Notes: generated by a model not told the origin, from the sequence alone. Positions 16,022 to 24,966 are shown, counted from the stretch's first letter. The stretch: 64,000 nucleotides of DNA from Pseudomonas rhodesiae (GCF_007858255.1 NZ_VFEU01000017.1:1-64000), one strand, 5' to 3'. A program made the numbers and translations.

Positions 16022-16728
16022 TCGAGCAGCACGTCCAGGCGGCGATCTACGCAAATCTCTTCGGCCGTAACACGCACGCCATAGGCCAGCACCTCCACCC
16101 CCGCCGCCTTGGCCTCGCGCAGCGCCGCGCCATAGGCCGCATCGATTTCCACGGCCGGGCGCACCGCATCGATCCCCGAAAGATTGACGCAGTACAACTG
16201 CACCGCCCGCACGCCATCCCGCGCCAGATAGGCCAACTCCCGCAGATGCTTAGCTCCGCGCTGGGTTACCGCATCGGGGAAGGCCGCCACTCTGGAATCA
16301 TCGAAACCTAAGGTGACACTTTTAACTTCAACGTAGGCCGCGCCATGGGGATAGTCCAAACGGAAGTCGATACGGCTTTTCTCCTGGCCATAGGGGACTT
16401 CGCGCTTCAACGCGGTGAAGCCATCCAACTCGGCGATCACCCCAGCGCGTAGCGCCTCCTCAACCAATTGATTGGCGCGCGCCGTATTCACGCAGGCCAG
16501 GCGACCTTGGGGTGTTTCGGCGATTTCCCAGGTGCCGGGCAACTTGCGCCTGGGGTCATTGGAGCGGCTGAACCAGACCTGCCCGCCTTCGACCATGCAA
16601 TTGAGCATGGAACCGGTATTCGGGCAGTGAATCGTGAGTAACTCGCCGGTAACGGTTTCGATATCGGTGAGAAAACGCTTGTAACGGCGAATCAAGCGGC
16701 CTTCTTCGAGGGGAGGATAAAAACGCAT
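16018..16728 (-). CDS. sfsA: SfsA, DNA/RNA nuclease family protein
   Basis: Sugar fermentation stimulation protein family, 236 residues. Typical N-terminus MRFYPPLEEGRLIRRYKRFL, then the OB-like segment and the C-terminal nuclease-like domain (SRIDFRL, YVEVKSVTL, FPDAVTQRG) with the restriction-enzyme-like E-x-K. SfsA was first described as an activator of maltose genes in E. coli; nuclease activity has been reported for the family. The ATG overlaps the stop of the upstream aminotransferase gene by one base; a TTG start 12 bases upstream is less likely. Confidence 0.93.
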   Translation of the reverse strand: MRFYPPLEEGRLIRRYKRFLTDIETVTGELLTIHCPNTGSMLNCMVEGGQVWFSRSNDPRRKLPGTWEIAETPQGRLACVNTARANQLVEEALRAGVIAELDGFTALKREVPYGQEKSRIDFRLDYPHGAAYVEVKSVTLGFDDSRVAAFPDAVTQRGAKHLRELAYLARDGVRAVQLYCVNLSGIDAVRPAVEIDAAYGAALREAKAAGVEVLAYGVRVTAEEICVDRRLDVLLD

Positions 16729-17900
16729 CAGCCTTGCCAACTCCGCAAACCACGGGCGATGCGCTCCACCGCCTCCTGCAGGCGTTCGACGCTCTGCGTG
16801 TAGGCAAAGCGCACATGATGGCCGGCCTGATAGCGGCCGAAATCCAGACCGGGCGTGAATGCAACGTGCTCGGTTTCAAGGAAATGACGACAAAATGCGA
16901 AGGCATCGCCGCCAAACGCGCGAATATCGGCGTATAGATAGAAGGCCCCTTCCGGCTCGACCTCAATGCCAAAGCCCAGCTCCCGTAGCGCCGGCAGCAG
17001 GAAATCGCGACGGCGACCGAACTCGGCGCGGCGCTCCTCCAGAATGCTCAATGTTTGCGGAGTGAAACACGCCAGCGCCGCATGCTGAGCCATGCTCGGC
17101 GCGCTGATGTAGAGGTTTTGTGCCAGCTTCTCCAGCTCACCCACCGCTGCGGGCGGCGCCACCAGCCAGCCCAGGCGCCAGCCGGTCATCCCGAAATACT
17201 TCGAAAAACTATTCAAGACGAAGGCGTCATCATCGACTTCCAGCACACTGGCGGCGTCGGTGCCGTAGGTGAGGCCGTGATAAATCTCATCCACCACCAG
17301 ATGGCCATCGCGCGCTTTGATTGCACTCGACAGCCCGGCCAGTTCGTCACGGGTGAGAATCGTGCCGGTCGGATTCGCCGGCGATGCCACCAGGGCGCCC
17401 ACACTGTCCTGGTTCCAATGCTTGTCCACCAAGTCGGCCGTCAGTTGATAGCGCATGTCCGGCCCTACCGGCACCAGTTGCGCGGCGCCCTCGACCAAGC
17501 GCAGAAAATGCCGGTTACATGGGTAACCGGGGTCTGCCAGCAGCCAGTGCTTGCCCGGATCAACCAGCAAGCTGCTGGCCAGCAGCAACGCACCGGAACC
17601 GCCGGGCGTGATCAGAATGCGTTCCGGATCGACATTCAAGCCGTAGCGTTGCTGATAAAACCCACTGATGGCTTCGCGCAGCTCCGGCAGGCCACGGGCG
17701 GCGGTGTAGCGGGTTTTGCCATTGGCCAGCGCGGCCTGGCCGGCCTGGATGATCGGCTCGGCCGTGGTGAAATCCGGCTCGCCGATTTCCAGGTGGATCA
17801 CATCATGGCCGGCCGCTTGCAGCTCATTGGCGCGCGCCAGTAACGCCATGACATGAAAAGGTTCGATGGCGCGACTGCGCGCACTGTAGGGCTGGGCCAT
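16728..17900 (-). CDS. PLP-dependent class I/II aminotransferase
   Basis: A 390-residue fold-type I aminotransferase. Features are the N-terminal ARANELQAAGHDVIHLEIGEPDF, the central SPANPTGT, and the PLP Schiff-base lysine in NSFSKYFGMTGWRLGW (about 235). The C-terminal Arg that binds the substrate carboxylate lies in HHVRFAYTQS. The exact substrate cannot be read from sequence; relatives act on aromatic, branched or aspartate-type amino acids. It is translationally coupled to sfsA (TGATG) with no obvious functional link. Confidence 0.9.
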   Translation of the reverse strand: MAQPYSARSRAIEPFHVMALLARANELQAAGHDVIHLEIGEPDFTTAEPIIQAGQAALANGKTRYTAARGLPELREAISGFYQQRYGLNVDPERILITPGGSGALLLASSLLVDPGKHWLLADPGYPCNRHFLRLVEGAAQLVPVGPDMRYQLTADLVDKHWNQDSVGALVASPANPTGTILTRDELAGLSSAIKARDGHLVVDEIYHGLTYGTDAASVLEVDDDAFVLNSFSKYFGMTGWRLGWLVAPPAAVGELEKLAQNLYISAPSMAQHAALACFTPQTLSILEERRAEFGRRRDFLLPALRELGFGIEVEPEGAFYLYADIRAFGGDAFAFCRHFLETEHVAFTPGLDFGRYQAGHHVRFAYTQSVERLQEAVERIARGLRSWQG

Positions 17901-18220
17901 TAGCCTTCCTTAACGGTGAGGACAAAATCAGGATTCTACCGAACCCTCGCGGTAAAACATGCTCTATTGCCTGCTCGGTCGTTCGTGATGAACCCGGCAC
18001 GCGCCAGCAAAACGACTAAAATCAACATTCGAGGCGATCCATACCCAGCCACAGCGGGCTGCTGCAGTTTGCAACCCCTGAGCGAAGGGCTTCGACAACC
18101 GGGAGTGGCGCACCCTGAATCTATCTGGTAAGTTCGCCCGCTTGCAGCCGCAGGGCCGGCAGGTGTCGGTGACGTTGCAATCCTGCGCAATGGATTAGAA
18201 GAGTGAGAGGCGGTCTATTC
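17901..18220. other. Intergenic region between the aminotransferase and dksA genes
   Basis: A 320-base stretch between divergent genes. I see no open frame worth calling and no tRNA. It must hold both promoters. The best dksA ribosome binding site is GAGAGG at 18205-18210. No confident -35/-10 pair, operator or repeat was recognised. Confidence 0.5.
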
Positions 18221-18661
18221 ATGTCCACCCAAGCAAAGCAACAGCAGCAGAGCCTCAGCGGCTTCACACCTTACGTCGAAACGAAGGGTGAGGAGTACAT
18301 GGGCAAGCCCATGCGCCAGCACTTCACCAAGATCCTGCAAAAGTGGAAGCAGGACTTGATGCAGGAAGTCGACCGCACGGTTGACCATATGAAGGACGAA
18401 GCCGCCAACTTCCCGGACCCGGCCGACCGTGCCAGCCAGGAAGAAGAGTTCGCCCTCGAACTGCGCGCTCGTGATCGCGAACGCAAGCTGATCAAGAAAA
18501 TCGACAAGACGCTGCAACTGATCGAAGACGAAGAATACGGCTGGTGCGAATCCTGCGGCGTCGAGATCGGCATCCGTCGCCTGGAAGCCCGCCCAACCGC
18601 GGACCTGTGCGTAGACTGCAAGACCTTGGCCGAAATCAAGGAAAAACAGGTCGGCAAATAA
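18221..18661 (+). CDS. dksA: RNA polymerase-binding transcription factor DksA
   Basis: Binds the secondary channel of RNA polymerase and with ppGpp drives the stringent response, repressing rRNA promoters such as the one at the left edge of this window. The 146-residue product has the coiled-coil with its acidic tip (DPADRASQEEEFALELRARDRE) and the four-Cys zinc finger (CESCG...CVDCK). This is therefore the zinc-containing DksA, not the Cys-poor DksA2. The start MSTQAKQQ is chosen because GAGAGG lies upstream and the family begins there; an in-frame ATG at 18203 would add six residues. A terminator follows directly. Confidence 0.97.
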   Translation: MSTQAKQQQQSLSGFTPYVETKGEEYMGKPMRQHFTKILQKWKQDLMQEVDRTVDHMKDEAANFPDPADRASQEEEFALELRARDRERKLIKKIDKTLQLIEDEEYGWCESCGVEIGIRRLEARPTADLCVDCKTLAEIKEKQVGK

Positions 18662-18680
18662 TCCTGCCGGGCTGACCGAA

Positions 18681-18705
18681 TGGGGCGTGCGAACGCTCCA
18701 TTTTT
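18681..18705 (+). terminator. Intrinsic terminator after dksA
   Basis: An 8-base stem TGGGGCGT/ACGCTCCA with GCGA loop (18681-18700) is followed by T5, 20 bases past the dksA stop and 40 bases before gluQRS. Confidence 0.85.
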
Positions 18706-18744
18706 GTTTCTGGCGTTTGCCGATTTTCCAGTAGTATCCGGCCC

Positions 18745-19632
18745 ATGACAGCCTCTACCTATATCGGGCGTTTCGCCCCCACGCCCAGCGGCCATTTGCA
18801 TTTCGGCTCCCTGGTCGCCGCCCTCGCCTCCTACCTCGACGCCCGCGCCAATCAAGGCCTCTGGCTGATGCGCATGGAAGACCTGGATCCCCCCCGCGAA
18901 GAGCCCGGCGCCCAGGCGGCGATTCTTCATGCCTTGGAGAGCTATGGATTCGAGTGGGACGGTGAACTCGTCCGACAAAGCGAACGGCATGATGCCTACG
19001 CCAAAGTATTGAACGACCTGTTCAACCACGGCCTGGCCTACGCCTGCACCTGCTCACGCAAACAGCTGGAGCCTTACAACGGCATCTACCCGGGCCTTTG
19101 TCGTAACGCCGGTCATGACCCGCACGACGCAGCCATCCGTTTGCGTGTTCCGGAACTGGAATACCACTTTACCGACCGAGTACAGGGCCATTTCCGACAG
19201 CACTTGGGCCGTCAGGTCGGCGATTTTGTTATCCGTCGGCGCGACGGCCTCTACGCCTACCAGTTGGCCGTGGTGTTGGACGATGCCTGGCAGGGCGTGA
19301 CCGACATCGTGCGCGGCGCCGACCTTTTGGACTCCACGCCACGCCAGCTGTACCTGCAAGAACTGCTGGGCTTGCGCCAACCGCGCTATTTGCATGTACC
19401 GTTGATCGTTCAGCCGGACGGCCACAAATTGGGCAAGTCCTATCGCTCACCGCCGTTGATACCCGACCAAGCCACGCCTTTGCTGTTAAGAGCCTTGCGT
19501 GCCCTTGGCCAACAACCGGGCAGCGAACTGCTCTACGCCAGCGCGCGCGAGCTGCTCGATTGGGGCGTCCGGCATTGGGATGCCAACCGCATCCCGCGCG
19601 CGCTTACGTTGGCAGAAGCGCAGTTGAGCTGA
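18745..19632 (+). CDS. gluQRS: Glutamyl-Q tRNA(Asp) synthetase
   Basis: Truncated glutamyl-tRNA synthetase paralogue that attaches glutamate to the queuosine base of tRNA-Asp. The 295-residue product retains the class I catalytic core: the HIGH-like element in TPSGHLHFGSL (about 11-21) and the KMSKS-like KLGKS. A zinc-binding set, CTCSRKQ and YPGLCR, lies in the middle, and there is no anticodon-binding domain, as expected for the family. It sits directly between dksA and cbrX-cbrA, the usual pseudomonad arrangement. Confidence 0.95.
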   Translation: MTASTYIGRFAPTPSGHLHFGSLVAALASYLDARANQGLWLMRMEDLDPPREEPGAQAAILHALESYGFEWDGELVRQSERHDAYAKVLNDLFNHGLAYACTCSRKQLEPYNGIYPGLCRNAGHDPHDAAIRLRVPELEYHFTDRVQGHFRQHLGRQVGDFVIRRRDGLYAYQLAVVLDDAWQGVTDIVRGADLLDSTPRQLYLQELLGLRQPRYLHVPLIVQPDGHKLGKSYRSPPLIPDQATPLLLRALRALGQQPGSELLYASARELLDWGVRHWDANRIPRALTLAEAQLS

Positions 19633-19694
19633 AGGCGCTTGCAGCTTGCCAGCCATCCGTTACCATCGCGGCAGTTTTTAACTCAGAGGCCAAC

Positions 19695-19871
19695 ATGTAC
19701 ATCTATCGATTGGTCCTGCTGTTGGTCGTCGGGATCTACCTGTTTTCCCCCGCCATCATGGATTGGTGGATCGACGCCACCGGCGCCTGGTATCGCCCGT
19801 ATCTGCTGTGGCTGATCCTGATCGTCGTGACCTTCATCCTGCAGAGCCAAAAAGATGCCGATGAGCTTTAG
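19695..19871 (+). CDS. cbrX: CbrX, small membrane protein overlapping cbrA
   Basis: A 58-residue protein with two hydrophobic segments (YRLVLLLVVGIYLFSP and PYLLWLILIVVTFIL) and a short charged tail ending DADEL. The gene overlaps the start of cbrA by 17 bases (ATGCCGATGAGC lies inside its last codons), so ribosomes finishing here can restart at cbrA. Position, size and overlap match the ORF called cbrX upstream of cbrA in Pseudomonas, reported to be translationally coupled to it. No catalytic motif is present; whether the peptide itself acts on CbrA is open. Confidence 0.85.
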   Translation: MYIYRLVLLLVVGIYLFSPAIMDWWIDATGAWYRPYLLWLILIVVTFILQSQKDADEL

Positions 19872-22809
19872 CCTCACTCAGATGCTGCTGATCAGCGCCG
19901 CCTACCTGGCCGCGCTGTTCGGCGTCGCCTGGATCAGTGAGCGCGGGATGATCCCGCGGGCGATCATTCGCCATCCATTGACCTACACCTTGTCCCTGGG
20001 GGTCTACGCCAGCGCCTGGGCGTTCTATGGCACGGTGGGCCTGGCTTATCAGTATGGCTACGGGTTTCTGTCCAGCTACCTCGGCGTATCCGGAGCATTC
20101 CTACTGGCGCCGGTGCTGCTGTACCCCATATTGAAAATCACCCGGACTTACCAGCTGTCGTCCCTGGCCGACCTGTTTGCGTTTCGCTTCCGCAGCACCT
20201 GGGCCGGTGCGCTGACCACCGTGTTCATGCTGATTGGCGTGTTGCCCTTGCTGGCCTTGCAGATCCAAGCGGTGGCCGACTCCATCAGCATCCTTACCCA
20301 TGAGCCGGTGCAGCATCGCGTGGCCCTGGCGTTTTGCGCGCTGATCACGCTGTTCACGATTTTCTTCGGTTCACGCCACATCGCCACCCGAGAAAAGCAC
20401 CAGGGGCTGGTATTCGCGATAGCCTTCGAATCGGTAATCAAGCTGATCGCCATTGGCGGCGTCGGTCTCTATGCGCTCTATGGCGTGTTCGATGGCCCAC
20501 AACAGTTGGAGCTTTGGCTGCTGCAGAACCAGACCGCCCTCGCCGCCCTGCACACCCCCTTGCAGGAAGGCCCGTGGCGCACATTGCTGCTGGTGTTCTT
20601 CGCGTCGGCAATCGTGATGCCGCACATGTATCACATGACGTTCACCGAGAACCTCAACCCCCGCGCGCTGGTGAGTGCAAGCTGGGGCCTGCCGCTGTTC
20701 CTGCTGTTGATGAGCCTCGCCGTGCCGCTGATCCTCTGGGCCGGCCTGAAGCTGGGCGCTACCACCAACCCGGAATACTTCACCCTCGGCATTGGCATGG
20801 CCGCCAATAGCCCGGCCCTGGCATTGCTGGCCTATGTCGGCGGTCTGTCGGCGGCCAGTGGCCTGATTATCGTCACCACCCTGGCGCTGTCGGGCATGGC
20901 GCTCAACCATTTGGTGCTGCCGCTGTACCAGCCGCCGGCGGAAGGCAATATCTACCGCTGGCTGAAATGGACACGCCGTGCGCTGATCGTCGCCATCATC
21001 ATGGCCGGCTACGGCTTCTACCTGATGCTCGGCGCTGGGCAAGACCTGGCCAACCTGGGCATCGTGGCGTTTGTGGCCACCTTGCAGTTCTTGCCGGGGG
21101 TGCTGTCGGTGCTGTACTGGCCGACCGCCAATCGTCGTGGTTTTATCGCGGGGCTGCTCGCGGGGATTCTGGTGTGGGTCGTGACCATGCTGCTGCCACT
21201 GGTCGGCAACCTCCAGGGTTTCTACATCCCGTTGCTGAATATGATTTACGTATTGGACGACACCAGTTGGCACATGGCCGCGATTGCCTCCCTGGCCGCC
21301 AACGTTTTGATGTTCACCCTGATCTCGCTGTTCACCAACGCCAGCCCCGAGGAAACCAGCGCCGCCGAAGCCTGCGCAGTGGACAACGTGCGCCGCCCGC
21401 AACGCCGTGAACTGCACGCAGCCTCGCCCCAAGAGTTCGCCACGCAACTAGCCAAACCCCTGGGCGCCAAGGCCGCACAAAAGGAAGTCGAGCAAGCGCT
21501 GCGCGATCTTTATTTGCCCTTTGACGAGCGCCGCCCGTATGCGCTGCGCCGCCTGCGCGACCGCATCGAAGCCAACCTGTCCGGCCTGATGGGCCCCAGC
21601 GTTTCCCAGGACATGGTCGAAACCTTTCTGCCCTACAAGGCCGGCGGCGAAAACTACGTGACCGAAGACATTCACTTTATCGAGAGTCGCCTGGAGGACT
21701 ACCACTCGCGCCTCACCGGCCTGGCCGCCGAACTTGATGCGTTACGCCGTTACCACCGCCAGACCCTGCAGGAGTTGCCCATGGGCGTGTGCTCCCTGGC
21801 CAAGGATCAAGAGATTCTGATGTGGAACAAGGCCATGGAAGAGCTGACCGGTATCGCCGCGCAGCGCGTAGTGGGCTCGCGCCTCACGACTCTGGGCGAA
21901 CCGTGGAAAGAGTTGCTGCAAGGTTTTATCAACCTGCCTGATGAGCACTTGCACAAACAGCACCTGGCCCTCGATGGCCAGACCCGCTGGCTCAACCTGC
22001 ACAAAGCCGCCATCGACGAGCCCCTGGCCCCCGGCAACAGCGGTTTGGTGTTACTCGTGGAAGATTTGACCGAAACCCAGATGCTCGAAGACAAACTGGT
22101 GCATTCCGAGCGCCTGGCCAGCATTGGTCGCCTGGCTGCGGGTGTGGCCCACGAGATCGGCAACCCGATCACCGGCATTGCCTGCCTGGCGCAGAACCTG
22201 CGCGAAGAACGGGAAGAAGACGGTGAAATCACTGAAATCAGCGGGCAGATCCTTGAACAGACCAAGCGCGTATCGCGCATCGTGCAGTCGTTGATGAGCT
22301 TTGCCCATTCCGGCGCTCATCAGAATCAGGACGAGGCGGTGTGCTTGGCTGAGGTCGCGCAGGATGCCATCGGGCTGCTGGCCTTGAACCGACGCAATTT
22401 CGAAGTACAGTTTTTCAACCTGTGCGATCCCGATCATTGGGTCGACGGCGACTCGCAACGCCTGGCCCAAGTCCTGATCAACCTGTTGTCCAACGCTCGC
22501 GACGCCTCGCCCCCCCACAGTGCGGTACGCGTCAAGAGCGAGGCTTTCGAGCACACGATCGACCTGATCGTGGAGGATGAAGGCAGCGGCATTCCACAGA
22601 ACATCATGGACCGATTGTTCGAACCCTTCTTCACTACCAAGGATCCGGGTGAAGGCACCGGTCTGGGCCTTGCACTGGTCTATTCCATCGTTGAAGAGCA
22701 TTATGGACAAATCACCATCGACAGCCCGGCTGACACCGAAAGCCAACGCGGCACCCGTATTCGGGTGACCTTGCCGCGTCATGTCGAAGCGACGTCCGCT
22801 GTGAACTGA
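19855..22809 (+). CDS. cbrA: CbrA sensor histidine kinase with SLC5-transporter-like N-terminus
   Basis: Sensor of the CbrAB system for carbon/nitrogen balance and amino-acid (e.g. histidine) use. The 984-residue product starts with about 13 membrane helices of the sodium:solute symporter fold (to ~500). A STAC-like linker and a PAS domain (~640-740) follow. The kinase core has the phospho-acceptor His in GVAHEIGNPITG (about 766), an N box INLLSNARDAS and G boxes DEGSGIP and GEGTGLGLAL. An alternative ATG six bases in (19861) is equally plausible. There is no clear Shine-Dalgarno, which fits coupling to cbrX. cbrB follows after 22 bases. Confidence 0.97.
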   Translation: MPMSFSLTQMLLISAAYLAALFGVAWISERGMIPRAIIRHPLTYTLSLGVYASAWAFYGTVGLAYQYGYGFLSSYLGVSGAFLLAPVLLYPILKITRTYQLSSLADLFAFRFRSTWAGALTTVFMLIGVLPLLALQIQAVADSISILTHEPVQHRVALAFCALITLFTIFFGSRHIATREKHQGLVFAIAFESVIKLIAIGGVGLYALYGVFDGPQQLELWLLQNQTALAALHTPLQEGPWRTLLLVFFASAIVMPHMYHMTFTENLNPRALVSASWGLPLFLLLMSLAVPLILWAGLKLGATTNPEYFTLGIGMAANSPALALLAYVGGLSAASGLIIVTTLALSGMALNHLVLPLYQPPAEGNIYRWLKWTRRALIVAIIMAGYGFYLMLGAGQDLANLGIVAFVATLQFLPGVLSVLYWPTANRRGFIAGLLAGILVWVVTMLLPLVGNLQGFYIPLLNMIYVLDDTSWHMAAIASLAANVLMFTLISLFTNASPEETSAAEACAVDNVRRPQRRELHAASPQEFATQLAKPLGAKAAQKEVEQALRDLYLPFDERRPYALRRLRDRIEANLSGLMGPSVSQDMVETFLPYKAGGENYVTEDIHFIESRLEDYHSRLTGLAAELDALRRYHRQTLQELPMGVCSLAKDQEILMWNKAMEELTGIAAQRVVGSRLTTLGEPWKELLQGFINLPDEHLHKQHLALDGQTRWLNLHKAAIDEPLAPGNSGLVLLVEDLTETQMLEDKLVHSERLASIGRLAAGVAHEIGNPITGIACLAQNLREEREEDGEITEISGQILEQTKRVSRIVQSLMSFAHSGAHQNQDEAVCLAEVAQDAIGLLALNRRNFEVQFFNLCDPDHWVDGDSQRLAQVLINLLSNARDASPPHSAVRVKSEAFEHTIDLIVEDEGSGIPQNIMDRLFEPFFTTKDPGEGTGLGLALVYSIVEEHYGQITIDSPADTESQRGTRIRVTLPRHVEATSAVN

Positions 22810-22831
22810 GACCGTCGAGAGAATTGAATCA

Positions 22832-24271
22832 ATGCCGCACATTTTGATCGTCGAAGACGAAACCATTATCCGCTCTGCCTTGCGTCGCCTGCTTGAACGC
22901 AATCAGTATCAAGTCAGCGAAGCCGGCTCGGTGCAGGAAGCCCAGGAGCGCTTCAGCATTCCCACGTTCGACTTGATCGTCAGCGACCTGCGCTTGCCCG
23001 GGGCGCCCGGCACTGAGTTGATCAAACTCGGCCAAGGCACCCCGGTGCTGATCATGACCAGCTACGCCAGCCTGCGCTCGGCAGTGGACTCCATGAAGAT
23101 GGGCGCGGTGGACTACATCGCCAAGCCTTTCGACCATGACGAGATGCTCCAGGCAGTAGCCCGCATCCTGCGCGACCGCCAGTCGGCCAGCAGCGCCCCC
23201 GCCGAGCAGCGCCCCGCCGGCAAGGCCGCCAACGGCTCAGACAAGCCCGGCGTCGACAACAGCAACGGCGAGATCGGCATCATCGGCTCCTGCCCACCGA
23301 TGCAGGACCTTTACGGCAAGATCCGCAAAGTCGCCCCCACCGACTCCAATGTACTGATCCAGGGTGAATCCGGGACCGGTAAGGAACTGGTGGCCCGCGC
23401 CCTGCACAACCTCTCCAAGCGCGCCAAGGCTCCGATGATTTCGGTGAACTGCGCGGCGATCCCAGAATCGCTGATTGAATCCGAGCTGTTCGGCCACGAG
23501 AAAGGCGCCTTTACCGGCGCCAGCGCTGGACGTGCGGGGCTGGTGGAAGCGGCGGACGGCGGCACGCTGTTCCTCGACGAAATCGGCGAGCTGCCGCTGG
23601 AAGCACAGGCGAGGCTGCTGCGAGTACTGCAGGAAGGCGAGATTCGCCGTGTAGGCTCGGTGCAATCGCAAAAGGTGGATGTGCGCCTGATCGCGGCGAC
23701 CCACCGCGATCTCAAGAGCCTGGCCAAGATCGGTCAGTTCCGCGAAGACTTGTACTACCGCTTGCATGTGATCGCTCTCAAACTGCCAGCGTTGCGCGAG
23801 CGTGGCGCCGACGTCAACGAGATCGCCAATGCCTTCCTGCAGCGTCAAAGCGCGCGCATCAACCGTACCGACCTGAAGTTTGCCCCGGACGCCGAACAGG
23901 CTATTCGGCATTACTCATGGCCGGGTAACGTTCGCGAGCTGGAGAACGCCGTGGAGCGCGCGGTGATTCTGTCGGAAAGCCCGGAAATTTCCGCTGAGCT
24001 GCTGGGCATCGACATCGAACTCAGCGACCTGGAAGACGACGAGTTCATCGGCTTGGCGCCGCAACAGGGCGCGGCCAGTAACACCAGCCATGAGCCGACG
24101 GAAGATCTGTCGCTGGAAGATTACTTCCAGCATTTCGTCCTGGAGCATCAGGACCACATGACCGAGACCGAGCTGGCGCGCAAATTAGGCGTGAGCCGCA
24201 AGTGCCTGTGGGAACGCCGTCAGCGCTTGGGCATTCCTCGGCGTAAGACCGGCGTGGCCAGCGAGAGCTGA
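22832..24271 (+). CDS. cbrB: CbrB, NtrC-family sigma54-dependent response regulator
   Basis: Response regulator partner of CbrA, 479 residues. The receiver domain has acidic EDE at 8-10 and phospho-acceptor Asp52 in VSDLRLPG. The AAA+ domain has Walker A GESGTGKE at 178-185, the sigma54-contact loop GAFTGA at about 225-230 and Walker B GTLFLDEIGEL. The C-terminal Fis-type helix-turn-helix is in TETELARKLGVSRKCLWERRQRLG. It should open the sigma54 promoter of crcZ directly downstream, so the regulator and its main target are adjacent. Confidence 0.97.
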   Translation: MPHILIVEDETIIRSALRRLLERNQYQVSEAGSVQEAQERFSIPTFDLIVSDLRLPGAPGTELIKLGQGTPVLIMTSYASLRSAVDSMKMGAVDYIAKPFDHDEMLQAVARILRDRQSASSAPAEQRPAGKAANGSDKPGVDNSNGEIGIIGSCPPMQDLYGKIRKVAPTDSNVLIQGESGTGKELVARALHNLSKRAKAPMISVNCAAIPESLIESELFGHEKGAFTGASAGRAGLVEAADGGTLFLDEIGELPLEAQARLLRVLQEGEIRRVGSVQSQKVDVRLIAATHRDLKSLAKIGQFREDLYYRLHVIALKLPALRERGADVNEIANAFLQRQSARINRTDLKFAPDAEQAIRHYSWPGNVRELENAVERAVILSESPEISAELLGIDIELSDLEDDEFIGLAPQQGAASNTSHEPTEDLSLEDYFQHFVLEHQDHMTETELARKLGVSRKCLWERRQRLGIPRRKTGVASES

Positions 24272-24285
24272 GCGCGCGCCCACCG

Positions 24286-24357
24286 GTAACACCGGCAAAT
24301 GTGAAAAAACTGTTACCGCGGACAATCCGCGTAACAAAAGCCGGGGCTTACGGTAAC
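24286..24357 (+). promoter_or_regulatory. CbrB upstream activating sites for crcZ
   Basis: Four GTAAC-type half sites: GTAACA at 24286, an inverted pair TGTTAC (24311-24316), N14, GTAACA (24331-24336), and GTAAC at 24353. The inverted pair matches the TGTTAC/GTAACA arrangement described for CbrB sites upstream of crcZ in Pseudomonas. The sites lie 80-150 bases before the -24/-12 promoter, the normal enhancer distance. The last half site falls in the loop of the cbrB terminator. Confidence 0.75.
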
Positions 24358-24375
24358 GAAGCCCCGGCTTTTTTT
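24337..24375 (+). terminator. Intrinsic terminator after cbrB
   Basis: A perfect 13-base stem (AAAGCCGGGGCTT 24337-24349 with AAGCCCCGGCTTT 24359-24371) is followed by a T run to 24375. It lies 66 bases past the cbrB stop and separates cbrB readthrough from sigma54-driven crcZ. One GTAAC half site is in its loop. Confidence 0.9.
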
Positions 24376-24434
24376 GGCCTGTCAAAAAACCGAAACCTCT
24401 TCAACCCCCCGGTTTTGCTGGACGGCACAAAAGT

Positions 24435-24450
24435 TGGCACGCCCCCTGCT
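24435..24450 (+). promoter_or_regulatory. Sigma54 (-24/-12) promoter of crcZ
   Basis: TGGCAC (24435-24440), N5, CTGCT (24446-24450) matches the RpoN consensus TGGCAC-N5-TTGCW with a single change. The GG and GC are 10 bases apart, as required. It predicts transcription from about 24460-24462. Confidence 0.85.
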
Positions 24451-24460
24451 ATATGCTTAG

Positions 24461-24826
24461 TACAAAAACAATAACAAGCTTTGTACAAGACAATAAAAAT
24501 AAGACGAATCGACTCACGCATAACAAAAACAACACGGCGGAGGCGCAGCTAACTGATTCTTTTGGAGAGGCGTTGCATTTGGGGCTTGCCCCGCAACCAG
24601 GCCGAGAACAACAAAAACTGCCCTAAGGCAGAGCCTGAACTGGTTGGATCGTAGATCAGCAACACAGCGACCAAAGCAATCCGTTTGCTCTTGACTCCCG
24701 ATTGGGAGTGTCATGAAGGTGAAGCTTCATGGCGAGGGCGATCAACAAAAACAAGAAGCCCGAAATCAATAATAAAAATAGAGCACGCAACTACTTCTGG
24801 GGGAGCTTCGGCTCCCCTTGTAGTTT
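24461..24826 (+). ncRNA. crcZ: CrcZ small RNA, Hfq/Crc-sequestering decoy
   Basis: About 366 bases between the sigma54 promoter and a terminator, with no coding frame. Six unpaired-looking A-rich clusters containing AAnAAnAA motifs lie at about 24462-24477, 24492-24502, 24522-24532, 24607-24617, 24744-24757 and 24768-24780, separated by GC-richer, hairpin-prone segments. CrcZ is known to titrate Hfq (with Crc) through such motifs and so relieve carbon catabolite repression. The location between cbrB and pcnB, the size and the CbrB-type promoter agree with the family. Confidence 0.93.
24800..24826 (+). terminator. Terminator of crcZ
   Basis: GGGGAGC (24800-24806), TTCG tetraloop, GCTCCCC (24811-24817), extended below by AACTAC/GTAGTT pairing, then TTTCC. 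The T tract is short, but the stem is strong. Confidence 0.8.
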
Positions 24827-24966
24827 CCGCGATTTGACCTTCCAAAGCTTATGGCGCAATGCCTGTAGCTTGTTCCTACACCATCCCCTGACTAAATGCT
24901 AGAATCCCGGCCCATCATGCGGTCATTCTTCGTTTTGGCCGAACATTCCTTCAAACAGTGCATCCC

